Below the pieces are notes generated by a model. It saw only the letters and a list, made by a program, of their open reading frames with translations, had not been told where the DNA came from and did no database searches. From Diadophis punctatus similis (Eukaryota > Chordata > Lepidosauria > Squamata > Dipsadidae): DNA of 64,000 nt. Both the position numbers and the translations under genes were made by a program. The stretch spans positions 2,684,001 through 2,748,000 of the forward strand of contig JALIGW010000061.1 in NCBI GenBank assembly GCA_023053685.1, read 5' to 3'. Positions 51,276 through 61,733 of this stretch are shown here, piece after piece (the first letter of the stretch is position 1; the number at the start of each line of letters is the position of its first letter).

Positions 51276-53420
51276 ATTGAAACAACAATGCAGTGAGGTT
51301 TTGTTCCCCCAGATACTCACGGGTCTCAGCCAAGAACTCCATGCCCAGCTTCTGTGAATTCAAACTACAATGGAGTGAGGTTTGTTCCCCCAGATACTCA
51401 CAGGTATCAGCCAGGAACTCCACCCCAGCTTCTGTGAATTGAAACTACAATGCAGTGAGTTTTTTCTCCCAGATACTAACACGTCTCAGCCAGGAACTAC
51501 ACCAATAGCTTCTGTGAATTCAAACTACAATGGAGTGAGGTTATTTCCCCCAGATACTAACAAGTCTCAGCCAGGAACTCCACGCCCAGCTTCTGTGAAT
51601 TCAAACTACAATGTAGTGAGGTTTCTTCCCCCAGATACTCACAGGTCTCAGCCAGGAACTCCACCCCCAGCTTCTGTGAATTCAAACTACAATGGAGTGA
51701 GGTTTGTTCCCCCAGATACTCACAGGTCTCAGCCAGGAACTCCACCCCCAGCTTCTGTGAATTCAAACTACAATGGAGTGAGGTTCCCCCCCCAGATACT
51801 CACAGATCTCAGCAAGGACCTCCACCCCCAGCTTTTGTGAATTTAAACTACAGTGGAGTGAGGTTCCCCCCCCATACTCACAGGTCTCAGCCAGGAACTC
51901 CACCCCCAGCTTCTGTGAAATCAAACTACAATGGAGTGAGGTTTTTTTCCCAGATACTCACAGGTCTCAGCCAGGAACTCCACCCCCAGCTTCTGTGAAT
52001 TCAAACTACAATGCAGCGAGGTTTTTCCCCCAAGATACTCACAAGTCTCATCCAGGAACTCCACCCCCAGCTTCTGTGAATTCAAACTACAATGGATTGA
52101 GGTTTTGTCCCCCAGATACTCACACGTCTCAGCCAGGAACTCCACCAACAGCTTCTGTGAATTCAAACTACAATGGAGTGAGGTTTTTTCCCCGAGATAC
52201 TAACAAGTCTCAGCAAGGACCTCCACCCCCAGCTTTTGTGAATTCAAACTACAATGGAGTGAGGTTTTCCCCCGATACTCACAGGTCTCAGCCAGGAACT
52301 CCACCCCCAGCTTTTGTGAATTCAAACTACAATGGAGTGAGGTTCCCCCCCCCCCCCGATACTCACAGGTCTCAGCCAGGAACTCCACCCCCAGCTTCTG
52401 TGAAATCAAACTACAATGGAGTGAGGTTTTTTTCCCAGATACTCACAGGTCTCAGCCAGGAACTCCACCCCCAGCTTCTGTGAATTGAAACAACAATGCA
52501 GTGAGGTTTTGTTCCCCCAGATACTCACGGGTCTCAGCCAAGAACTCCATGCCCAGCTTCTGTGAATTCAAACTACAATGGAGTGAGGTTTGTTCCCCCA
52601 GATACTCACAGGTATCAGCCAGGAACTCCACCCCAGCTTCTGTGAATTGAAACTACAATGCAGTGAGTTTTTTCTCCCAGATACTAACACGTCTCAGCCA
52701 GGAACTACACCAACAGCTTCTGTGAATTCAAACTACAATGGAGTGAGGTTATTTCCCCCAGATACTAACAAGTCTCAGCCAGGAACTCCACGCCCAGCTT
52801 CTGTGAATTCAAACTACAATGTAGTGAGGTTTCTTCCCCCAGATACTCACAGGTCTCAGCCAGGAACTCCACCCACAGCTTCTGTGAATTCAAACTACAA
52901 GGGAGTGAGGTTTGTTCCCCCAGATACTCACAGGTCTCAGCCAGGAACTCCACCCCCAGCTTCTGTGAATTCAAACTACAATGGAGTGAGGTTCCCCCCC
53001 CAGATACTCACAGATCTCAGCAAGGACCTCCACCCCCAGCTTTTGTGAATTTAAACTACAGTGGAGTGAGGTTCCCCCCCCCATACTCACAGGTCTCAGC
53101 CAGGAACTCCACCCCCAGCTTCTGTGAAATCAAACTACAATGGAGTGAGGTTTTTTTCCCAGATACTCACAGGTCTCAGCCAGGAACTCCACCCCCAGCT
53201 TCTGTGAATTCAAACTACAATGCAGCGAGGTTTTTCCCCCAAGATACTCACAAGTCTCATCCAGGAACTCCACCCCCAGCTTCTGTGAATTCAAACTACA
53301 ATGGATTGAGGTTTTGTCCCCCAGATACTCACACGTCTCAGCCAGGAACTCCACCAACAGCTTCTGTGAATTCAAACTACAATGGAGTGAGTTTTTTTCC
53401 CCGAGATACTAACAAGTCTC
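51276..53420 (+). repeat. 1,208-bp (15-monomer) tandem duplication
   Basis: Bases 51,276-52,210 and 52,484-53,420 match at offset 1,208-1,209 bp. Both start at GAATTGAAACAACAATGC and pass through CAGTGAGTTTTTTCTCCC, CTAACACGTCTC, GGAACTACACC, GAGGTTATTTCC, CACAGATCTCAGC and AATGCAGCGAGGTTTTTCCCCCAAG. Small differences are CACCAATAGC against CACCAACAGC and AAGGGAGTGAGG near 52,909. The longest C tract of the window (13 C's, 52,345-52,357) lies between the matched parts. Confidence 0.83.
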
Positions 53421-55200
53421 AGCCAGGAACTCCACCCCCAGCTTCTGTGAATTCAAACTACAATGGAGTGAGGTTTTGTCCCCCAGATACTCACACGTCT
53501 CAGCCAGGAACTCCACCAACAGCTTCTGTGAATTCAAACTACAATGGAGTAAGGTTTCTTCCCTCAGATACTCACAGGTCTCAGCCAGGATGTCCACTCC
53601 CAGCTTCTGTGAATTCAAACTACAATGGAGTGAGATTTCTTCCCCCAGATACTCACAGGTCTCAGCCAGGAACTCCACGCCAAGCTTCTGTGAATTCATA
53701 CTGCAATGGAGTGAGGTTTTTTAACCCAGAAACTCACAGGTCTCAGCCAGGAACTCCACCCCCAGCTTCTGTGAATTCAAACTACAATGGAGTGAGGTTT
53801 TGTTCCCCCAGATACTCACAAGTCTCAGCCAGGAACTCCACCCCCAGCTTCTGTGAATTCAAACTACAATGGAGTGAGGTTTCTTCCCCCAGATACTCAC
53901 AGGTCTCAGCCAGGAACTCCACTCCAGCTTCTGTGAATTCAAACTACAATGGAGTGAGGTTTTTTCCCCCAGATACTAAGAAGTCTCAGCCAGGAACTCC
54001 ACCCGCAGCTTCTGTGAATTCAAACTACAATGGAGTGAGGTTTCTTCCCCCAGATACTCACAGGTCTCAGCCAGGAACTCCATGACCAGCTTCTGTGAAT
54101 TCAAACTACAATGTAGTGAGGTTTCTTCCCCCAGATACTCACAGGTCTCAGCCAGGAACTCCACCCCCAGCTTCTGTGAATTCAAACTACAATGGAGTGA
54201 GGTTTGTTCCCCCAGATACTCACAGGTCTCAGCCAGGAACTCCACCACCAGCTTCTGTGAATTCATACTACAATGGAGTGAGGTTTTTTTCCCCAGATAC
54301 ACACCTGTCTCAGCCAGGAACTCCACCCCCAGGTTCTGTGAATTGAAACTACAATGCAGTGAGGTTTTTTTCCCAGATACTCACAGGTCTCAGCCAGGAA
54401 CTCCACCCCCAGCTTCTGTGGATTGAAACTACAATGGAGTGAGGTTTTTTCCCCCAGATACTCACAGGTCTCAGCCAAGAACTCCACCCCCAGCTTCTGT
54501 GAATTCAAACTACAATGGAGTGAGGTTCCCCCCCCAGATACTCACAGGTCTCAGCAAGGACCTCCACCCCCAGCTTTTGTGAATTCAAACTACAATGGAG
54601 TGAGGTTTTCCCCCGATACTCACAGGTCTCAGCCAGGAACTCCACCCCCAGCTTTTGTGAATTCAAACAACAATGGAGTGAGGTTCCCCCCCCCCGATAC
54701 TCACAGGTCTCAGCCAGGAACTCCACCCCCAGCTTCTGTGAAATCAAACTACAATGCAGTGAGGTTTTGTTCCCCCAGATACTCACGGGTCTCAGCCAAG
54801 AACTCCATGCCCAGCTTCTGTGAATTCAAACTACAATGGAGTGAGGTTTGTTCCCCCAGATACTCACAGGTATCAGCCAGGAACTCCACCCCAGCTTCTG
54901 TGAATTGAAACTACAATGCAGTGAGGTTTTTCTCCCAGATACTAACACGTCTCAGCCAGGAACTAAACCAACAGATTCTGTGAATTCAAACTACAATGGA
55001 GTGAGGTTATTTCCCCCAGATACTAACAAGTCTCAGCCAGGAACTCCACGCCCAGCTTCTGTGAATTCAAACTACAATGTAGTGAGGTTTCTTCCCCCAG
55101 ATACTCACAGGTCTCAGCCAGGAACTCCACCCCCAGCTTCTGTGAATTCAAACTACAATGGAGTGAGGTTTGTTCCTCCAGATACTCACAGGTCTCAGCC
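53421..55200 (+). repeat. Domain III recombinant block
   Basis: 53,680-54,270 matches 48,600-49,190, and 53,817-54,750 matches 50,270-51,200, so this stretch shares order with two earlier blocks. Later monomers (54,840-55,200) repeat GAGGTTATTTCCCCC, with GGAACTAAACC and CAGATTCTGTG as private changes near 54,960. Confidence 0.75.
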
Positions 55201-57154
55201 AGGAACTCCACTCCAGCTTCTGTGAATTCAAACTACAATGGAGTGAGGTTTTTTCCCCCAGATACTAAGAAGTCTCAGCCAGGAACTCCACCCCCAGCTT
55301 CTGTGAATTCAAACTACAATGGAGTGAGGTTTCCCCCCCCCAGATACTCACAGATCTCAGCAAGGACCTCCACCCCCAGCTTTTGTGAATTTAAACTACA
55401 GTGGAGTGAGGTTCCCCCCCCCATACTCACAGGTCTCAGCCAGGAACTCCACCCCCAGCTTCTGTGAAATCAAACTACAATGGAGTGAGGTTTTTTTCCC
55501 AGATACTCACAGGTCTCAGCCAGGAACTCCACCCCCAGCTTCTCTGAATTCAAACTACAATGGAGTGAGGTTTTTTTCCGAGATACTCACAGGTCTCAGC
55601 CAGGAACTCCAACCCCAGCTTCTGTGAATTGAAAATACAATGCAGTGTGGTTTTTCCCCCCAGATACTCACAGGTCTCAGCCAGGAACTCCACCCCCAGC
55701 TTCTGTGAATTCAAACTACAATGCAGCGAGGTTTTTTCCCCCAGATACTCACAGGTCTCAGCCAGGAACTCCACCCCCAGCTTCTGTGAATTCAAACTAC
55801 AATGGAGTGAGGTTTGTTCCCCCAGATACTAACAAGTCTCAGCCAGGAACTCCACCCGCAGCTTCTGTGAATTCAAACTACAATGGAGTGAGGTTTCTTC
55901 CCCCAGATACTCACAGGTCTCAGCCAGGAACTCCACGCCCAGCTTCTGTGAATTCAAACTACAATGGAGTGAGATTTGTTCCCCCAGATACTCACAGGTC
56001 TCAGCCAGGAACTCCACCCCCAGCTTCTGTGAATTCAAACTACAATGGAGTGAGGTTTGTTCCCCCAGATACTCACAGGTCTCAGCCAGGAACTCCACCC
56101 CCAGTTTCTGTGAATTCAAACTACAATGGAGTGAAGTTTTTCCCCCCAGATACTCACAGGTATCAGCCAGGAACTCCACCCCAGCTTCTGTGAATTGAAA
56201 CTACAATGCAGTGAGGTTTTTCTCCCAGATACTCACAGGTCTCAGCCAAGAACTCCACCCCCAGCTTCTGTGAATTCAAACTACAATGGAGTGAGGTTTT
56301 GTTCCCCCAGATACTCACAGGTCTCAGCCAAGAACTCCACCCCCAGCTTCTGTGAATTCAAACTACAATGGAGTGAGGTTCCCCCCCCCAGATAATCACA
56401 GGTCTCAGCAAGGACCTCCACCCCCAGCTGTTGTGAATTCATACTGCAATGGAGTGAGGTTTTTTAACCCAGAAACTCACAGGTCTCAGCCAGGAACTCC
56501 ACCCCCAGCTTCTGTGAATTCAAACTACAATGGAGTGAGGTTTTGTTCCCCCAGATACTCACAAGTCTCAGCCAGGAACTCCACCCCCAGCTTCTGTGAA
56601 TTCAAACTACAATGGAGTGAGGTTTCTTCCCCCAGATACTCACAGGTCTCAGCCAGGAACTCCACTCCAGCTTCTGTGAATTCAAACTACAATGGAGTGA
56701 GGTTTTTTCCCCCAGATACTAAGAAGTCTCAGCCAGGAACTCCACCCGCAGCTTCTGTGAATTCAAACTACAATGGAGTGAGGTTTTTTTCCCAGAAACT
56801 CACAGGTCTCAGCCAGGAACTCCACCCCCAGCTTCTGTGAATTCAAACTACAATGGAGTGAGGTTTTGTTCCCCCAGATACTCACAAGTCTCAGCCAGGA
56901 ACTCCACCCCCAGCTTCTGTGAATTCAAACTACAATGGAGTGAGGTTTGTTCCCCCAGATACTCACGGGTCTCAGCCAGGAACTCCACGCCCAGCTTCTG
57001 TGAATTCAAACTACAATGGAGTGAGGTTTTGTTCCCCCAGATACTCACAAGTCTCAGCCAGGAACTCCACCCCCAGCTTCTGTGAATTCAAACTACAATG
57101 GAGTGAGGTTTCTTCCCCCAGATACTCACAGGTCTCAGCCAGGAACTCCACTCC
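55201..57154 (+). repeat. Domain III block with M1-like and AACCCAGAAAC monomers
   Basis: Near 55,570-55,650 CCGAGATAC, CTCCAACCCC and GAAAATACAATGCAG reappear, a domain I-like set, here with AATGCAGTGTGG. The sequence from about 56,050 to 56,785 matches 46,290-47,020. Near 56,795 a CCCAGAAACTCAC monomer with TTTTTTTCC is private to this stretch. Confidence 0.74.
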
Positions 57155-59424
57155 AGCTTCTGTGAATTCAAACTACAATGGAGTGAGGTTTTTTCCCCCA
57201 GATACTAAGAAGTCTCAGCCAGGAACTCCACCCGCAGCTTCTGTGAATTCAAACTACAATGGAGTGAGGTTTCTTCCCCCAGATACTCACAGGTCTCAGC
57301 CAGGAACTCCACGACCAGCTTCTGTGAATTCAAACTACAATGAAGTGAGGTTTCTTCCCCCAGATACTCACAGGTCTCAGACAGGAACTCCACCCCCAGC
57401 TTCTGTGAATTCCAACTACAATGGAGTGAGGTGTTTTCCCCCAGATACTCACAGGTCTCAGACAGGAACTCCACCCCCAGCTTCTGTGAATTCAAACTAC
57501 AATGGAGTGAGGTTCCCCCCCCCCAAATACTCACAGGTCTCAGCCAGGAACTCCACCCGCAGCTTCTGTGAATTCAAACTACAATGGAGTGAGGTTCCCC
57601 CCCCCGATACTCACAGGTCTCAGCCAGGAACTCCACCCCCAGCTTCTGTGAATTCAAACTACAATGGAGTGAGCTTTTTTCCCCCAGAAACTCACTATTC
57701 TCAGCCAGGAACTCCACCCCCATCTTCTGTGAATTCAAACTACAATGGAGTGAGGTTTGTTCTCCCAGATACTCACAGGTCTCAGCCAGGAACTCCACCC
57801 CCAGCTTCTGTGAATTCAAACTACAATAGAGTGAGGTTTATTCCCCCAGATAGTCACAAGTCTCAGCCAGGAACTCCACCCCCAGCTTCTGTGAATTCAA
57901 ACTACAATGGAGTGAGGTTTTTTCCCCAAGATGCTCACAGGTCTCAGCCAGGACCTCCACCCCCATCTTCTGTGAATTCAAACTACAATGGAGTCAGGTT
58001 TCTTCCCCCAGATACTCACAGGTCTCAGCCAGGAACTCCACCCACAGCTTCTGTGAATTCAAACTACAATGGAGTGAGGTTTCTTTCCCCAGATACTCAC
58101 AGGTCTCAGCCAGGAACTCCACCCCCAGGTTCTGTGAATTGAAACTACAATACAGTGAGGTTGTGTTCCCCCAGATAGTCACAGGTCTCAGCCAGGAACT
58201 CCACCCCCAGCTTCTGTGAATTGAAACTACAATGCAGTGAGGTTTCCCCCCCCCAGATACTCACAAGTCTAAGCCAGGAACTCCACCCCCAGCTTCTGTG
58301 AATTCAAACTACAATGGAGTGAGGTTTTTCCCCCCAGATACTAACAAGTCTCACAAAGGAACTCCACCCCCAGCGTCTCTAAATTCAAACTACAATGGAG
58401 TGAGGTTTCTTCCCCCAGATACTCACAGGTCTCAGCCAGGAACTCCACCCCCATCTTCTGTGAATTCAAACTGCAATGGAGTGAGGTTTTTTTCCCCAGG
58501 ATACTCACAGGTCTCAGCCAGGAAGTCCACCCCCAGCTTCTGTGAATTCAAACTACAATGGAGTAAGGTTCTTCCCTCAGATACTCACAGGTCTCAGCCA
58601 GGATGTCCACCCCCAGCATCTGTGAATTCAAACTACAATGGAGTGAGATTTCTTCCCCCAGATACTCACAGGTCTCAGCCAGGAACTCCACCCCCAGCTT
58701 CTGTGAATTCAAACTACAATGAAGTGAGGTTTTTTCCCCAGATACTCACAGGTCTCAGCCAGGAACTTCACGCCAAGCTTCTGTGAATTCATACTGCAAT
58801 GGACTGAGGTTTTTTAACCCAGAAACTCACAGGTCTCAGCCAGGAACCCCACCCCAAGCTTCTGTGAATTCAAACTACAATGGAGTGAGGTTTTGTTCCC
58901 CCAGATACTCACAAGTCTCAGCCAGGAACTCCACCCCCAGCTTCTGTGAATTCAAACTACAATGGGGTGAGGTTTTTTCCCCCAGATACTAACAAGTCTC
59001 AGCCAGGAACTCCACCCGCAGCTTCTTTGAATTCAAACTACAATGGAGTGAGGTTTCTTCCCCCAGATACTCACAGGTCTCAGCCAGGAACTCCACGCCC
59101 AGCTTCTGTGAATTCAAACTACAATGTAGTGAGGTTTCTTCCCCCAGATACTCACAGGTCTCAGCCAGAAACTCCACCCCCAGCTTCTGTGAATTCAAAC
59201 TACAATGGAGTGAGGTTTGTTCCCCCAGATACTCACAGGTCTCAGCCAGGAACTCCACACCCAGCTTCTGTGAATTCAAACTACAATGGAGTGAGGTTTT
59301 TTTCCCCAGATACAAACCTGTCTAAGCCAGGAACTCCACCCCCAGCTTCTGTGAATTGAAACTACAATGCAGTGAGGTTTTTTCCCCCAGATACTAAGAA
59401 GTCTCAGCCAGGAACTCCACCCGC
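57155..59424 (+). repeat. 2.27-kb (28-monomer) tandem unit, copy 1
   Basis: Followed immediately by a second copy. The unit contains GATACTAAGAAG, CACGACCAGC, GAATTCCAAC, module M4, CAGTGAGGTTGTG, CTCACAAAGG, CCCAGCGTCTC, TTCCCCAGGATAC, GGAACTTCACGCC, TTTTTTAACCCAG, GGAACCCCACC and CAGATACAAACC. Lines compared side by side show no base substitution between the copies; the one difference seen is the C tract ending near 57,605 (9 C's) against 59,876 (10 C's). Confidence 0.9.
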
Positions 59425-61733
59425 AGCTTCTGTGAATTCAAACTACAATGGAGTGAGGTTTTTTCCCCCAGATACTAAGAAGTCTCAGCCAGGAACTCCA
59501 CCCGCAGCTTCTGTGAATTCAAACTACAATGGAGTGAGGTTTCTTCCCCCAGATACTCACAGGTCTCAGCCAGGAACTCCACGACCAGCTTCTGTGAATT
59601 CAAACTACAATGAAGTGAGGTTTCTTCCCCCAGATACTCACAGGTCTCAGACAGGAACTCCACCCCCAGCTTCTGTGAATTCCAACTACAATGGAGTGAG
59701 GTGTTTTCCCCCAGATACTCACAGGTCTCAGACAGGAACTCCACCCCCAGCTTCTGTGAATTCAAACTACAATGGAGTGAGGTTCCCCCCCCCCAAATAC
59801 TCACAGGTCTCAGCCAGGAACTCCACCCGCAGCTTCTGTGAATTCAAACTACAATGGAGTGAGGTTCCCCCCCCCCGATACTCACAGGTCTCAGCCAGGA
59901 ACTCCACCCCCAGCTTCTGTGAATTCAAACTACAATGGAGTGAGCTTTTTTCCCCCAGAAACTCACTATTCTCAGCCAGGAACTCCACCCCCATCTTCTG
60001 TGAATTCAAACTACAATGGAGTGAGGTTTGTTCTCCCAGATACTCACAGGTCTCAGCCAGGAACTCCACCCCCAGCTTCTGTGAATTCAAACTACAATAG
60101 AGTGAGGTTTATTCCCCCAGATAGTCACAAGTCTCAGCCAGGAACTCCACCCCCAGCTTCTGTGAATTCAAACTACAATGGAGTGAGGTTTTTTCCCCAA
60201 GATGCTCACAGGTCTCAGCCAGGACCTCCACCCCCATCTTCTGTGAATTCAAACTACAATGGAGTCAGGTTTCTTCCCCCAGATACTCACAGGTCTCAGC
60301 CAGGAACTCCACCCACAGCTTCTGTGAATTCAAACTACAATGGAGTGAGGTTTCTTTCCCCAGATACTCACAGGTCTCAGCCAGGAACTCCACCCCCAGG
60401 TTCTGTGAATTGAAACTACAATACAGTGAGGTTGTGTTCCCCCAGATAGTCACAGGTCTCAGCCAGGAACTCCACCCCCAGCTTCTGTGAATTGAAACTA
60501 CAATGCAGTGAGGTTTCCCCCCCCCAGATACTCACAAGTCTAAGCCAGGAACTCCACCCCCAGCTTCTGTGAATTCAAACTACAATGGAGTGAGGTTTTT
60601 CCCCCCAGATACTAACAAGTCTCACAAAGGAACTCCACCCCCAGCGTCTCTAAATTCAAACTACAATGGAGTGAGGTTTCTTCCCCCAGATACTCACAGG
60701 TCTCAGCCAGGAACTCCACCCCCATCTTCTGTGAATTCAAACTGCAATGGAGTGAGGTTTTTTTCCCCAGGATACTCACAGGTCTCAGCCAGGAAGTCCA
60801 CCCCCAGCTTCTGTGAATTCAAACTACAATGGAGTAAGGTTCTTCCCTCAGATACTCACAGGTCTCAGCCAGGATGTCCACCCCCAGCATCTGTGAATTC
60901 AAACTACAATGGAGTGAGATTTCTTCCCCCAGATACTCACAGGTCTCAGCCAGGAACTCCACCCCCAGCTTCTGTGAATTCAAACTACAATGAAGTGAGG
61001 TTTTTTCCCCAGATACTCACAGGTCTCAGCCAGGAACTTCACGCCAAGCTTCTGTGAATTCATACTGCAATGGACTGAGGTTTTTTAACCCAGAAACTCA
61101 CAGGTCTCAGCCAGGAACCCCACCCCAAGCTTCTGTGAATTCAAACTACAATGGAGTGAGGTTTTGTTCCCCCAGATACTCACAAGTCTCAGCCAGGAAC
61201 TCCACCCCCAGCTTCTGTGAATTCAAACTACAATGGGGTGAGGTTTTTTCCCCCAGATACTAACAAGTCTCAGCCAGGAACTCCACCCGCAGCTTCTTTG
61301 AATTCAAACTACAATGGAGTGAGGTTTCTTCCCCCAGATACTCACAGGTCTCAGCCAGGAACTCCACGCCCAGCTTCTGTGAATTCAAACTACAATGTAG
61401 TGAGGTTTCTTCCCCCAGATACTCACAGGTCTCAGCCAGAAACTCCACCCCCAGCTTCTGTGAATTCAAACTACAATGGAGTGAGGTTTGTTCCCCCAGA
61501 TACTCACAGGTCTCAGCCAGGAACTCCACACCCAGCTTCTGTGAATTCAAACTACAATGGAGTGAGGTTTTTTTCCCCAGATACAAACCTGTCTAAGCCA
61601 GGAACTCCACCCCCAGCTTCTGTGAATTGAAACTACAATGCAGTGAGGTTTTTTCCCCCAGATACTAAGAAGTCTCAGCCAGGAACTCCACCCGCAGCTT
61701 CTGTGAATTCAAACTACAATGGAGTGAGGTTTT
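59425..61733 (+). repeat. 2.27-kb tandem unit, copy 2
   Basis: Same sequence as 57,155-59,424 at an offset of 2,270 bp before and 2,271 bp after the C-tract difference. Agreement continues 30-40 bases past the unit length, to about 61,733, where this copy changes to TTTTTTAACCCAG. The near absence of differences contrasts with every other duplication of similar size in the window and suggests that this is the youngest one. Confidence 0.9.

Noticed and set aside
56919..58142. Long plus-strand open frame of about 400 codons with a 27-residue repeat (similar at 42,055-43,122 and 53,045-54,085)
   Set aside because: The frame is open only because the unit is 81 bp and lacks a stop in that frame. 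It starts at GTG, overlaps open frames on the other strand and in another plus frame, and ends at tract-length or one-base changes. No non-repeat domain is present.
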